DNA of 64,000 nucleotides from Halioglobus sp. (GTDB taxonomy: Bacteria > Pseudomonadota > Gammaproteobacteria > Pseudomonadales > Halieaceae): positions 124,001 to 188,000 of the forward strand of contig JAQWNG010000002.1 in the NCBI GenBank assembly GCA_029246385.1, given 5' to 3'. A model generated the notes under the pieces. That model was not told where the DNA came from and did not search any database. It was given only the letters and a program-made list of their open reading frames with translations. This document shows positions 53,098-63,129 of this stretch, one piece after another. The translations under genes and the position numbers were made by a program. The first letter of the stretch is position 1; each line of letters starts with the position of its first letter.

Positions 53098-54186
53098 ATG
53101 GCAACGGCAGCTGACTACAATTTGGGCCCCAATACCTTTCCCCGAGGCTGGTTTATCGTGGCGGAGAGCAAAGAACTGGACGAGGGTCCTATGGCCGTGC
53201 GTTATTTTGGTCAGGATCTAGCGTTATACCGCGGAGAGAGTGGAAAGCCGGTGTTACTGGACGCCTATTGCTCCCATATGGGTACACACCTTACCGCCAG
53301 CACCAGCGCCATGATTGTGAAAAACGGCGAGCAGATAGAGGGTGACTCTATTCGCTGCCCCTATCACGGCTGGCGCTACAACTCTGATGGCGATGTTGAC
53401 GACATTCCGTACCACGATGGCCCTTGCCCAAAATCAGGCTCTATCCGTTCCTACCCCGTAGTGGATAACATGGGCTGCATCATGGCGTGGTATGACCCCG
53501 ATGGCCGAGCGCCAGACTATGACGCCCCATCTTTACCAGAGTGGGACGACCCGCAGTGGGTTCGCTGGGAACTTGACCATCTCGGTGAGTTAGCAATTCA
53601 CACCCAAGAGATCCTAGACAACATGGCTGATGTTCGCCACCTCGGACCCACTCATGGTGCTCCAAGCGAGTACTTTGAGAATGAATTCATCGATCATATC
53701 TATGTACAGCGACAGGGCGGCCCAATGCAGCTGTACCAGACCTACCTTTACACCACTACCTGGTACACCGGCCCCGGAATATTACTGTCGAAGCAGGTAT
53801 TTGCCGGCAACGTCATCTATGAATTGATTGCCAACACACCTGTGGATGACGGACTCACCAAATGCTTCCATGGCTGTTTGTTCAAAGGAAGTACCGCACC
53901 AGCAACAGAAGAGGATCGCGAGATGGCCAGGCAGGCACAAGCTGGAGCCTTAGAGGCCTTTGGTGCAGATTTCAATGTCTGGCAGAACAAGAAACCAGCC
54001 CTCAAAATCATGCAGATGAAAACTGACGGTCCGTTTCGTATCGGCCGAAAATGGTACTCCCAGTTCTTTGCGAGCGCGGATAACGTGCCATCGATCCAAC
54101 AGGAACTCAATGGCATAGTCCATACTGAAGGGATGCCGACTCCGGCGGACTCTAACCACAACATTGATGAAGGATTACCGTTTTAG
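53098..54186 (+). CDS. Rieske non-heme iron oxygenase, KshA-like
   Basis: A 362-residue terminal oxygenase. The Rieske cluster ligands are C58-x-H60 (YCSHMGTHL) and C87-x2-H90 (CPYHGWRY), and the mononuclear iron site is in ILDNMADVRHLGPTHG with N175, D178, H181 and H186. The arrangement is like 3-ketosteroid-9-alpha-hydroxylase (KshA) and related single-component-type Rieske oxygenases. It would need a reductase, which is not adjacent. ATG 53098 follows AAAAGG. A steroid substrate is plausible given other steroid-type genes in this window but is not proven. Confidence 0.85.
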   Translation: MATAADYNLGPNTFPRGWFIVAESKELDEGPMAVRYFGQDLALYRGESGKPVLLDAYCSHMGTHLTASTSAMIVKNGEQIEGDSIRCPYHGWRYNSDGDVDDIPYHDGPCPKSGSIRSYPVVDNMGCIMAWYDPDGRAPDYDAPSLPEWDDPQWVRWELDHLGELAIHTQEILDNMADVRHLGPTHGAPSEYFENEFIDHIYVQRQGGPMQLYQTYLYTTTWYTGPGILLSKQVFAGNVIYELIANTPVDDGLTKCFHGCLFKGSTAPATEEDREMARQAQAGALEAFGADFNVWQNKKPALKIMQMKTDGPFRIGRKWYSQFFASADNVPSIQQELNGIVHTEGMPTPADSNHNIDEGLPF

Positions 54187-54373
54187 CAGGGTAATGTAGC
54201 ACGGGAAACAACACCCCTTACGACGCAGTAACTGCTAATGCTGCACAGTTAGACGATCGGCTTGAATACATCTGCTGCCCCGCTTGAACAAGACGATGGG
54301 GCGAATATTTGTATTCACAGTGATGCAAAAGACTGCTTGGGCCTCCTAACGCGAGCAGTTTGAGCGCGCGACA

Positions 54374-55558
54374 TCAAAATGCAGGTATATTTGTTTGCGT
54401 GCGCCCAAGTATCAGCGCGTGAATATCATGTGTTCCTTCATACGTATTGACCACCTCGAGGTTGACCATGTGGCGCATTACTGGGTACTCATCGGAAATA
54501 CCATTGGCCCCGAGCATGTCCCGCGCCTGACGGGCAATAGCTAGAGATTTTCCACAAGAGTTGCGCTTGATCAAAGAGATCACCTCTGGTGCGATCTGCC
54601 CCGCATCCATCAACTGGCCTGCACGGAAGCAACCCTGCAACGCGAGGCTGATTTCAGTCTGCATATCAGCCAGTTTTAACTGCACAAGCTGGTTCGCTGC
54701 CAGCGGACGACCGAACTGATTACGTGCCAGAGTATAATCCCTTGCGGTATACCAGCAAGTTTCGGCGGCGCCGATTGCCCCCCAGCTGATCCCGTAGCGC
54801 GCGTTATTAAGGCATCCAAAAGGACCCTTCAGGCCCTGAACATTCGGCAGTAGTTGCGCCTCAGGGACGAAAACATCCTGCATTATAATTTCGCCGGTCA
54901 CGGAAGTGCGCAGGGCAAGTTTGCCGTCTAGGGTGGGCGTACTCAACCCAACCATTTCCCGCTCCAGAATAAACCCACGAATTTTATTATCGTCCGTTTT
55001 GGCCCAAATTATAAAAACATCAGCAATGGGACTGTTAGTAATCCATATCTTTGCGCCGCTGAGCTGATAACCGTTGTCGACACTTCTGGCCCTTGTCACC
55101 ATGGAGCCAGGGTCGGAGCCATGGTCTGGTTCAGTCAAACCAAAACAACCAATCCAATCACCGGTGGCAAGTTTAGGGAGGTACTTTTCTCGCTGCGCTT
55201 CGCTGCCATAGGCATAAATAGGCCACATCACCAGTGAGGATTGGACGCTCATCATGGATCGGTAACCAGAATCGACCCGCTCCACTTCTCGGGCGATTAG
55301 TCCGTAGGAGGTGTAGTCCGCCCCCGGGCAGCCATAGCCATCAATGGTCGCACCCAGTAGTCCGAGTGCGCCCATTTCACGAAAAATAGCCAAGTCAGTC
55401 TGCTCATGGCGAAAAGCATCCCGCACTCGTGGCACCAGTTTTTCTTGCGCGTAATGGCGGGCAGTATCACGCACCATACGCTGTTGCTCGCTCAGCTGCT
55501 GCTCTAGCAAGAAGGGGTCCTGCCAGTCCAATGCCTGCCACGTTGTCTGCTTTCCCAT
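54374..55558 (-). CDS. gcdH: Glutaryl-CoA dehydrogenase
   Basis: FAD enzyme that oxidises and decarboxylates glutaryl-CoA to crotonyl-CoA in lysine, tryptophan and aromatic breakdown. The 394-residue protein starts [10 protein letters not shown], has [17 protein letters not shown] (about 131-147), INGAK-type region [21 protein letters not shown], and the catalytic glutamate in [16 protein letters not shown] (about 371-386), all characteristic of GcdH. It stands alone on the minus strand upstream of which agmatinase lies 31 bases away in the transcript order. Confidence 0.9.
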   Translation of the reverse strand: MGKQTTWQALDWQDPFLLEQQLSEQQRMVRDTARHYAQEKLVPRVRDAFRHEQTDLAIFREMGALGLLGATIDGYGCPGADYTSYGLIAREVERVDSGYRSMMSVQSSLVMWPIYAYGSEAQREKYLPKLATGDWIGCFGLTEPDHGSDPGSMVTRARSVDNGYQLSGAKIWITNSPIADVFIIWAKTDDNKIRGFILEREMVGLSTPTLDGKLALRTSVTGEIIMQDVFVPEAQLLPNVQGLKGPFGCLNNARYGISWGAIGAAETCWYTARDYTLARNQFGRPLAANQLVQLKLADMQTEISLALQGCFRAGQLMDAGQIAPEVISLIKRNSCGKSLAIARQARDMLGANGISDEYPVMRHMVNLEVVNTYEGTHDIHALILGRTQTNIPAF

Positions 55559-55589
55559 GCTTAAACTCTTCCCATTTGACCTCGTCGTG

Positions 55590-56525
55590 TCACCCGCGAC
55601 TGGCCTTCATATAAAGAAATTCCAGCGCCAATGAAGCACCGGCGAGAGCCGTAATCTCGGCATGATCATAGATCGGCGCTACTTCAACGACATCAAAACC
55701 AACAATATTCAAATCCGCAATGCCACGCAAAATCTGCAATGCTCTCGACGTGCTCAGCCCACCCACAACCGGCGTACCCGTGCCTGGGGCAAAAGCCGGA
55801 TCCAAACAGTCAATATCAAAACTCAGGTAGGCCGGCGCATCACCAACTCTAGCCTTGATAGCATCGATAGCCGTCTGCGCCGACTGTTCATTAGCCTGGT
55901 TTGCGTCGATGACCTGAAAAGCGTGATCAGCGTGATCATAGTCGGTGCGTATGCCAATCTGAATCGACCGAGAGGTATCTACAAGCCCCTCCTGTGGCGC
56001 TCGGTAGAACATGCTGCCGTGATCGTATTTTTCATGCGCCGAGTATGTGTCGGTATGGGCGTCAAAATGTATCAATGCCAGCTTACCGTGCGCAGCGGCG
56101 TGTCCGCGCAGTAATGCTAGCGTAACGAAGTGATCGCCGCCTAAGCTAACCAACGTTTTTCCCCCGCCGGTAATGCGCACCGCGTGAGCCTCAACCTGTG
56201 ACAGCATGTCAGCACTGTCACCCGCAGAGAATCGAATGTCACCATAGTCTATCGCGCGCAGACGTTTAGCCAACTGAAAATCCCAAGGCCAACGTTGCCC
56301 CTCCCAGCGCAAGTTGGCACTAGCCTGACGAATCCCATTAGGGCCGCTCCGCGCCCCGGCACGGCCGCTTGTGGCCAAATCATAGGGAATGCCCATCACG
56401 ACTGCGTCTAGGCGGGGCTGATCGAGGTCACGACTGAGGGGCAGCCCCATAAAACTGAAGACATTCGCGTAGGCAGAATCATCTGCCAAAGGGACAGAAC
56501 TATCTATATCGCCATTCACTGGCAC
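55590..56525 (-). CDS. speB: Agmatinase
   Basis: Mn-dependent ureohydrolase that splits agmatine into putrescine and urea. The 311-residue protein has all metal-site motifs: LGGDHFVTL (His), [10 protein letters not shown] (three ligands) and [17 protein letters not shown] (two aspartates and the substrate loop). The family also contains guanidinobutyrase and formimidoylglutamase-like enzymes, so agmatine is likely but not certain. ATG 56525 has AGGAGGTGCC immediately upstream. GcdH follows 31 bases downstream on the same strand. Confidence 0.88.
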   Translation of the reverse strand: MPVNGDIDSSVPLADDSAYANVFSFMGLPLSRDLDQPRLDAVVMGIPYDLATSGRAGARSGPNGIRQASANLRWEGQRWPWDFQLAKRLRAIDYGDIRFSAGDSADMLSQVEAHAVRITGGGKTLVSLGGDHFVTLALLRGHAAAHGKLALIHFDAHTDTYSAHEKYDHGSMFYRAPQEGLVDTSRSIQIGIRTDYDHADHAFQVIDANQANEQSAQTAIDAIKARVGDAPAYLSFDIDCLDPAFAPGTGTPVVGGLSTSRALQILRGIADLNIVGFDVVEVAPIYDHAEITALAGASLALEFLYMKASRG

Positions 56526-56740
56526 CTCCTGATATCCTTACCACTGTACATATATCAAACAACGACCACTTTAGGCCTTATCTTCGCGCAGCGCCAATCT
56601 GCAGTCACAGCGAAATAAATTACCTAGCAGACATGCTCGGCGTAGCGCTGGCCCAAACGGCTGAGCACTTCACTATTTTATAACAGTGGAAGGTTCGCAA
56701 AGCGTCTCGCCGCTGGCAAGCACTAAAACGCTATTAGGGG

Positions 56741-58306
56741 TCAACCGAGAAGATCGTCCGCGACAAAATATTTGGGGTCTTCGATCACATTCACTTCCAC
56801 GAGACTGCCGGCCTTGCGCAGTAATTTCCGACACTCTTCACTCAGATGCACCAGATGCAGGGTCTTACCGACGCTAACATAGCGCTCGGCAAGCGTGTCT
56901 ATTGCCTCCAGGCCGGAGTGATCCGCCACTCGTGAACGTGCAAAATCGATGACCACATCATCGTTATCCTTGGACGGATCAAAGCGTTCAAGGAAAGAGG
57001 TCACCGATCCGAAAAATAGCGGGCCGGTAACCGCGTAGACCGTTGAACCCTTGTGGTCTTCTCGTGCCTCCACCAAGATATGCTTGGCGTGTTCCCAGGC
57101 AAAGACTAGTGCAGAAACAATAACCCCTACGACAACGGCAACCGCGAGATCTGTGGCAACCGTCACGGCAGACACTAGCAGCAAGACCAGTGCATCGCTG
57201 CGCGGCACTTTACGCAGCACGCGGAAACTACTCCACTCAAAGGTACCTATAACCACAATGAACATCACACCGATCAAAGCAGCCAATGGAATTTTTTCAA
57301 TCAGTGACGATCCGACCAGAATAAAAAGTAACAAACACAGTGCAGCTGTGATGCCCGAAAGCCGACCACGACCCCCAGAATTCACATTAATCATGCTTTG
57401 TCCAATCATGGCGCAGCCACCCATGCCGCCAAAAAGGCCTGTTGCCGTATTGGCGATACCTTGCGCAACACACTCTTTATTTCCGTGGCCTCTCGTTTCG
57501 GTAATCTCATCAACCAGGCGCAGGGTTAACAACGATTCAATCAAGCCAATCGATGCAAGAATAACCGCATATGGAAAAATAATGATCAACGTCTCGAAAT
57601 TAAAAGGCACCGAAGGAATATGGAAGCTGGGCAGTCCGCCCTTTATCGAAGCCACATCGCCGACGACTCGAGTCTCCAAATCTAAACCAAAAACCAACCC
57701 ACTGACGACTAAAATAGCCACTAGAGACGACGGCAAAGCCCGCGTAAAACGCGGCAAGAAATAAATAATCGCCATTGTTAGTGCGACCAGCCCCAACAAG
57801 ACATACAATTGCGAACCCTCTATCCAAGAGACATCAAGAATCGAACCTTGCATAAACGTATCATGTAACCAACCCGGTTCTCCGGCTACGCCGAACTGGC
57901 CTAGTTGGGCCAAAAAAATCACAATTGCCAAGCCATTTACAAAGCCGAGCATTACAGGGTACGGCACCATGCGAATAAATTTGCCCAGCTTAAGAGCCCC
58001 GGCCATAACCTGCAGCACACCCATCAATACCACTGTGGCGAACAGATATTGCACGCCGTGATCGGCCACTAACGCTACCATCACTACAGCAAGCGCACCG
58101 GTCGCGCCAGAAATCATGCCAGGACGACCACCGAGGCAAGCCGTGATCAAACCCACCATAAACGCCGCATACAAACCAACCAGCGGCTGAACACCGGCTA
58201 CAAAGGCAAAGGCGACGGCTTCCGGCACTAACGCCAGAGCTACGGTCAAACCCGACAGGATGTCGTTTTTGGCGCTCGCGATTTTGCTCGGCTGAATCTC
58301 AAACAT
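56741..58306 (-). CDS. SulP-family anion transporter with STAS domain
   Basis: Inner-membrane transporter of 521 residues. The N-terminal region has the SulP start [21 protein letters not shown] and about eleven to twelve helices, including [26 protein letters not shown]-type sequence (here as [12 protein letters not shown] and SGGRGRLSG). A C-terminal STAS domain begins near residue 400 ([30 protein letters not shown]). Bacterial members carry sulfate, bicarbonate or dicarboxylates; the ion is not decided here. No carbonic anhydrase or sulfate-assimilation gene is adjacent. Confidence 0.9.
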   Translation of the reverse strand: MFEIQPSKIASAKNDILSGLTVALALVPEAVAFAFVAGVQPLVGLYAAFMVGLITACLGGRPGMISGATGALAVVMVALVADHGVQYLFATVVLMGVLQVMAGALKLGKFIRMVPYPVMLGFVNGLAIVIFLAQLGQFGVAGEPGWLHDTFMQGSILDVSWIEGSQLYVLLGLVALTMAIIYFLPRFTRALPSSLVAILVVSGLVFGLDLETRVVGDVASIKGGLPSFHIPSVPFNFETLIIIFPYAVILASIGLIESLLTLRLVDEITETRGHGNKECVAQGIANTATGLFGGMGGCAMIGQSMINVNSGGRGRLSGITAALCLLLFILVGSSLIEKIPLAALIGVMFIVVIGTFEWSSFRVLRKVPRSDALVLLLVSAVTVATDLAVAVVVGVIVSALVFAWEHAKHILVEAREDHKGSTVYAVTGPLFFGSVTSFLERFDPSKDNDDVVIDFARSRVADHSGLEAIDTLAERYVSVGKTLHLVHLSEECRKLLRKAGSLVEVNVIEDPKYFVADDLLG

Positions 58307-58558
58307 CTCTAAATCTCGTCAACAGGAAGCACCCACCCGAATGAGGCACATAAAAACTAGATCAAATAACTGGACCAATCGGCGAAGGTATTATTGTTAC
58401 GCGACCTCAGGAAGGGGACGGCATTTTAGTGGAAGGGCCTAGGCAGTACAATCACAGTGAGGCTGACTGTGAAGATGTCACAATTTGCCTGTCAGCACCC
58501 ACAATCAGCTAACAGGCGCATAGTTGGTGTATCTCCCTTATATAACGAGGAATACAGA

Positions 58559-59140
58559 ATGAGCGAACGTCAGGTATTAAATAAAAAGAACCTGGGAATA
58601 ACGGCAGGCCTGCCGTTAACAGCCAGCGCACACGGGATTGAAGATCTGCGCAAAGATATTCAACGATTAATGGATATAGAGGCTATCAAGCAGCTAAAGC
58701 ATGCCTATTTCCGATGCGTCGACACAGCAAACTTGGAGGAGTTGGCGACGCTGTTCCATGACGATGTCACGGTACATTTTTGCGGTGGCCACTATGAGTG
58801 GAAGCTTCAAGGTAAGCAAGAATATGTTAATAATATTGGCCAGTCTTTCACCTCAGAAGCCGTAGGGCAGCATAATGCGCATCATCCAGAGATTCAGATG
58901 TTAAGCGATACCGAGGCTACAGCGCTTTGGTACCTCGCAGACAATATGTGGATTCTTAACCATAACGTTAAAACTCACGGCACCGCGCTCTATTGGGATA
59001 GGTATCTAAAGGTGGATGGCAGGTGGCTAATCAAGGATACAAACTATGAGCGCATCTACGAGATCAATGACAAGCTGGAACAACGTCCCAAATTCAGTTC
59101 ACATTACCTGAGTGTGCATGGAAGGAAGCAATCATCGTAA
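58559..59140 (+). CDS. SnoaL/NTF2-like domain protein
   Basis: A 193-residue protein with an NTF2-like cone fold from about residue 28: IQRLMDIEAIKQLKHAYFRC, LEELATLFHDDVTVHF, then ALYWDRYLKVDGRWLIKD near the C-terminus. The SnoaL_4/bile-acid-dehydratase (BaiE-like) pattern Tyr-x-x-x-x-Asp with a His in the pocket is suggested by AYFRCVD, but catalysis is unproven. ATG 58559 with GAGG upstream is preferred to 58457. It is convergent with the second GlpD gene. Confidence 0.75.
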   Translation: MSERQVLNKKNLGITAGLPLTASAHGIEDLRKDIQRLMDIEAIKQLKHAYFRCVDTANLEELATLFHDDVTVHFCGGHYEWKLQGKQEYVNNIGQSFTSEAVGQHNAHHPEIQMLSDTEATALWYLADNMWILNHNVKTHGTALYWDRYLKVDGRWLIKDTNYERIYEINDKLEQRPKFSSHYLSVHGRKQSS

Positions 59141-59176
59141 TGTCGATAGGCGTGAGGGCTGCGTCGGTGTCCACTC

Positions 59177-60799
59177 TTATTTTGAGCCGGAGTTAAGATA
59201 CTCGCTTAGACGATCTTCAGATCGCTCCCCGAATAAAATGTCACAGGCCTCCCTCAGCCCTGGTGCGTCGGCGATTTTCTCGCGGCGTACCACCTGTTCG
59301 ATTTTGGAGCGCCGACGCATAAAGTCTTCGAGCGTTACGATCATCTCTCTACGCGCCGCTAACTCAATTTCGCAACGCGTGTATTCTGCATTCTCAATTA
59401 GCAGCGACGCACTACTTTCATCTTCTCGGATTCGCTCAAGGAGAACGAAAGCGCTTTCGCCATAGCGCCGCCAGAAACGTTCGGACAATGGTTCTGACGA
59501 AGAAGGATCCGTCAGCTTATCAAGGTCCATCAGCGTCGCTTGCAACATAAATTCATTCCTCAGTTCGACGCCAGACTCCCCATACCAGCGATTGCCTGCC
59601 TGAGGCACAGTGACACCCAAACGCTTCACCCACGCCGCCACTTCATCACCCACATTGAGACAATCGGTTAATTTGCCGCCAAAAATGCTCAGGTGGCGGC
59701 GTGCTTCGTCTACCTCAATAACATGCTTGCGCGACAGCTGCACCCAATCAGCCTCTCCACTCTCTAGGCTCTGTTCCTTAATAGCCAGTGGCCGCACGCT
59801 CACCCGTTCGGCTATTATACTCGCTCTAGTGAGAGGTTGATCAAGGCTTAGTAATGCGTTGGCATTTTCCAACAAAAAATCACGGTCTTCATCGGTTACG
59901 TCGACGCTAGGAGAATAAACCTGAGTGTCAGTTGTACCAATGCACGTTTTAGGTCCCATGGGAATCAGAAAGAACATGCGTCCATCACTGGCAAAGAATG
60001 TCAGCACCCTTGGACTGTCGGTGACCTGATCAACAATCAGATGGACACCCTTTGAAAATAGATGTCGGTACTGCGTCTGTTGGGCCTCGATACGATTTTG
60101 CGCATCCACCCAAGGGCCACAGGCGTTGATAACCAGCTTTGAACGTATTTCAAAGCGCTCTCCAGTTGTTATCTCCCGTACACTTGTCACCCACTGCTCC
60201 TCCTCTCGGCGGGAGCTTAAAGACTCCACGTAGTTAGCGGCGATGCAGCCGAAATTTAAACTTTTACGGATGAAATTAAACACGAACCGAGCATCATTGT
60301 CATACAAATAACAGTCTGAGTATTCTAAGCCTCCCGTCGCATTGCTGGCGTCAATCATAGGCTCTGCAGCCTTAATCCTGCGCGCGCTGAGATAGTGTGG
60401 CGCCCGAGTGGCAAGTCGCCCCATAAGCCAATAAAGCACACTACCAAGATAAATAAAAAATGGCGGAAAGCGAAAACCGCGCTGAATAGTGGTTAGAAAA
60501 CGAATCTCTTTGACCGTGGACGGGTAAGCACGCATCAAGCGGTTGCGCGATTTACACAGCTTATTGACTAGAAAAAACTCTAGGCTCTCAAGGTACTTGA
60601 TGCCGCCCCAGGCCAGGTTAGAAGAGTTGGAACTCACCCCGCCGCCAAAATCACCGCGGTCAATCAAAGCGACTCTAACGCCTCGTCCAGCCAAAGAGGC
60701 AGCGCTGACGGCACCATTAATACCGCCACCGACGATCAGCACATCAAAGGGCTGCTCGGCGAGTTTTTTCACATTATTGTCGCGCAGCGTGACTGGCAT
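59177..60799 (-). CDS. FAD-dependent glycerol-3-phosphate dehydrogenase, GlpD family (copy 2)
   Basis: A 540-residue GlpD-type flavoprotein. FAD-binding LIVGGGINGAVSAASLAGRG lies near residues 20-39, followed by GGGVSSNSSNLAWGGIKYLE where canonical GlpD has GTSSRSSKMVHGGLRYLE, and GTTDTQVYSPSVDVTDED. The Ser-Ser-Lys-(Met/Leu)-(Val/Ile)-His stretch of true GlpD is altered to SSNLAWGG, so the substrate may differ from plain glycerol 3-phosphate. It is clearly divergent from copy 1 at 3096-4697. It sits just downstream of the LysR gene on the same strand. Confidence 0.82.
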   Translation of the reverse strand: MPVTLRDNNVKKLAEQPFDVLIVGGGINGAVSAASLAGRGVRVALIDRGDFGGGVSSNSSNLAWGGIKYLESLEFFLVNKLCKSRNRLMRAYPSTVKEIRFLTTIQRGFRFPPFFIYLGSVLYWLMGRLATRAPHYLSARRIKAAEPMIDASNATGGLEYSDCYLYDNDARFVFNFIRKSLNFGCIAANYVESLSSRREEEQWVTSVREITTGERFEIRSKLVINACGPWVDAQNRIEAQQTQYRHLFSKGVHLIVDQVTDSPRVLTFFASDGRMFFLIPMGPKTCIGTTDTQVYSPSVDVTDEDRDFLLENANALLSLDQPLTRASIIAERVSVRPLAIKEQSLESGEADWVQLSRKHVIEVDEARRHLSIFGGKLTDCLNVGDEVAAWVKRLGVTVPQAGNRWYGESGVELRNEFMLQATLMDLDKLTDPSSSEPLSERFWRRYGESAFVLLERIREDESSASLLIENAEYTRCEIELAARREMIVTLEDFMRRRSKIEQVVRREKIADAPGLREACDILFGERSEDRLSEYLNSGSK

Positions 60800-60855
60800 T
60801 TAGCTCAAATCCATAATTACAGTGTTCGGAGATCCTCGTTACAGCCAAAGGGACG

Positions 60856-61743
60856 TTATAATTTCCAATAGCAGTGACAAAGAGCAATAAAGTTTTTAGC
60901 GCTGCCACTGAGGTTCTTGCCCGTGCGGTAATAGAGGCCCACCTGCTTATCAATGCGTCCAAAGGACACATCATCCATAATCTGGAAATTAGCACAGCTG
61001 GGATGCTCCTCCAGCAACTTACGGTCGATGAAGGTCACACCCATACCCTCCTCTACCATATGAATGCGCAAGGGTAGACTACTGACTTCCCAAACGGTAC
61101 TGAATTGATCGCGCAAGCGTTGAATGGCGGGGCGTAATTCAGGGTTATCTAGTGCCGAGGCAATTAGAGGTGTCAGCTTGAGCGCTCCTTCATCACCCTT
61201 AATCATATCCGCATACTGTGGGTGGCTGGGGCTCACCACCAAATGGCGCGAGTCTCCGTAAAGAGGAAGTGTTTCAAACGCAACCATGTCTTTTTGGAAA
61301 GGCCCGAGGCCCAGCTCTGCATTACCCGAGAGCACGGCGGAAATAATGCTGCGGGATGGCATTTCTGCCACCTTCATTCGAGTATGGGGGTTTTCCTTAT
61401 AATAAGCGCTTATTAAGGCCGGTGCGTCAAAGCGGTTAACCGAGGCGCTCAATGCTAGACTCAAAGTTTCGGTCTTCCCCTGTTTGAGCTGCACGATGTC
61501 TTCCAGCGTTTGCTGTTCATCCAATAACACATCTACCGCATGCTCAAACAGACGCCGGCCTACGTCGGTCAGCCTGAGCTCTTTACCGCGCTGCACCAGA
61601 GGGGCCTCCAGCTTGAATTCCAGCCCGGCGACGGCTTGGCTCACCGCAGACTGACTAATATGTAAAGCATCCGCCGCGCGCCTGAAGCCACCCTCTTCTA
61701 TCACAGCACGAAAGGCCCGCAATTCACTATTTTCCAATCTCAT
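60856..61743 (-). CDS. LysR-family transcriptional regulator
   Basis: A 295-residue regulator. The winged-helix DNA-binding domain is at 1-62 (ELRAFRAVIEEGGFRRAADA, LHISQSAVSQAVAGLE), followed by a periplasmic-binding-like effector domain. ATG 61743 begins the conventional MRLENSELRAF; no ribosome-binding site is visible, and a longer start at 61833 would overlap the divergent gene. It most likely controls the divergent citrate-synthase-like gene and perhaps the GlpD gene downstream of itself. Confidence 0.88.
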   Translation of the reverse strand: MRLENSELRAFRAVIEEGGFRRAADALHISQSAVSQAVAGLEFKLEAPLVQRGKELRLTDVGRRLFEHAVDVLLDEQQTLEDIVQLKQGKTETLSLALSASVNRFDAPALISAYYKENPHTRMKVAEMPSRSIISAVLSGNAELGLGPFQKDMVAFETLPLYGDSRHLVVSPSHPQYADMIKGDEGALKLTPLIASALDNPELRPAIQRLRDQFSTVWEVSSLPLRIHMVEEGMGVTFIDRKLLEEHPSCANFQIMDDVSFGRIDKQVGLYYRTGKNLSGSAKNFIALCHCYWKL

Positions 61744-61753
61744 ATTAGCAATA

Positions 61754-61778
61754 TTAATACATTGATAAGTAAAATTAA
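61754..61778. promoter_or_regulatory. Candidate LysR-type binding site, TTAAT-N15-ATTAA
   Basis: An interrupted inverted repeat lies in the gap between the LysR gene and the divergent citrate-synthase-like gene, in the place and A/T-rich form usual for LysR operators. Only the symmetry and position support it. Confidence 0.4.
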
Positions 61779-61839
61779 CTCTTCTAATGGTGCTAGTGAC
61801 CCTATAATGCCAACTATTGCCATTTTTGAGCACACGCGC

Positions 61840-62976
61840 ATGTCCATGAAAGCCCCCGTTTTTTCCGCTGATCTAGCAGGCATTATTGTCGGAGAAACGA
61901 CGATATCTGACGTGCAGGGCGACATCGGCCTACTCAGTTATCGCGGCATCGACATAACGGATCTGGTCGACGTGCCCTTTCTGCACGTAGTCTGGATGGT
62001 GTTATTCGGAGAATGGCCCTCGGAACAGCAGAAAAACCGCCTAAAAGCATTTATGTGCCGTCATTCCCACCTTAGCCGCGCGGAAATCTGTCTTTTGCAG
62101 CAAGTTCCAAAGGGCGTTCACCCAATGCTAATGCTGCAAGGATTAGTGCCACTGCTTGCTCTGCCGGAAGAGGCGACGCTAAAGATCGGTATAGACGCTG
62201 AACAGGGTCTTTTTCTGGCGGCGAAAATTTCTGCACTGGTTGCCGGTCGCCATCGCCTGTCGCAGAACAAAGTTATCCTGCAGCCCGTGCCGGGAAAGCT
62301 GTTTCATGAAAACTTTTTAACCATGCTACACGGCACTGCCCCTACCAAGGAGCAAGTGTGCATGCTTGATACGGCTCAGATATTGCAAATGGAGCACAGT
62401 TACAACTGTGGGACGTTTGCGGGTCGCGTCTGCGCCAGCACCCTGGCCCCCATCCAATCTTGCATATCGGCGTCTATTGGCACTTTATTTGGCAAATTAC
62501 ATGGCGGCGCCGATCAGGCCGCGTTGGAAATGGCCATCGCAATAGGAGGCCCTGAAAAAGCTGATGCTTACGTCAAAGAGTGCCTCGCCAACAAGGTCAA
62601 AATCATGGGTATGGGACATCGCGAATACCGCACTGTTGACCCCCGCGCCAAAATCCTCAAGCCGATGGCAGTAGAACTTTGCGAGGACGAACAGAGTAAA
62701 AATCTACTAGCCACGCTGATCGCAGTCGAGGAAGCCTGCCAGCGCGAATTTGCCAAAAAGGATAAGGAAATCTGGGCCAATGTAGAGTTTTATAAGGGCG
62801 CGGTATTTCATAGCCTCGGAATATCCACCCACAATTTCACCGCTATGTTCGCCATGTCGCGTGTCTATGGCTATATCGCTCACTTTCTAGAATTCCGACG
62901 TGATAGCCGCCTAATTCGGCCGCGCGCACGCTATATCGGTCCTACTGCTAGCCCGCGGAAAAAATCTGTTGCCTAG
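61840..62976 (+). CDS. Citrate synthase / 2-methylcitrate synthase-like protein
   Basis: A protein of about 378 residues with the citrate synthase fold: ISDVQGDIGLLSYRGIDITDL near the N-terminus, EHSYNCGTFAGRV (first catalytic His), GKLHGGADQAALEM and MGHREYRTVDPRAKIL (second His and substrate Arg). The catalytic aspartate position reads NVEFYKG, Glu instead of the usual NVDFYSG Asp. This may alter or impair catalysis. ATG 61840 is chosen because typical homologues begin just before APVFSADLAG; ATG 61807 is possible. It is divergent from the LysR gene. Citrate, methylcitrate or another condensation is possible. Confidence 0.8.
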   Translation: MSMKAPVFSADLAGIIVGETTISDVQGDIGLLSYRGIDITDLVDVPFLHVVWMVLFGEWPSEQQKNRLKAFMCRHSHLSRAEICLLQQVPKGVHPMLMLQGLVPLLALPEEATLKIGIDAEQGLFLAAKISALVAGRHRLSQNKVILQPVPGKLFHENFLTMLHGTAPTKEQVCMLDTAQILQMEHSYNCGTFAGRVCASTLAPIQSCISASIGTLFGKLHGGADQAALEMAIAIGGPEKADAYVKECLANKVKIMGMGHREYRTVDPRAKILKPMAVELCEDEQSKNLLATLIAVEEACQREFAKKDKEIWANVEFYKGAVFHSLGISTHNFTAMFAMSRVYGYIAHFLEFRRDSRLIRPRARYIGPTASPRKKSVA

Positions 62977-63129
62977 ATTAACATCAGGGTTGCCTCTGCT
63001 GGTGGCACCTCATCTTCTGGCCGACAACGTGATGTCCTCGCAAGAACTCGCGGCTACCTTATGGTGACTGGGGTTTAGTGTCATACTGTCCGCCATTGCT
63101 TCTGCACGCTGCTGGATTGAACCGACCCT

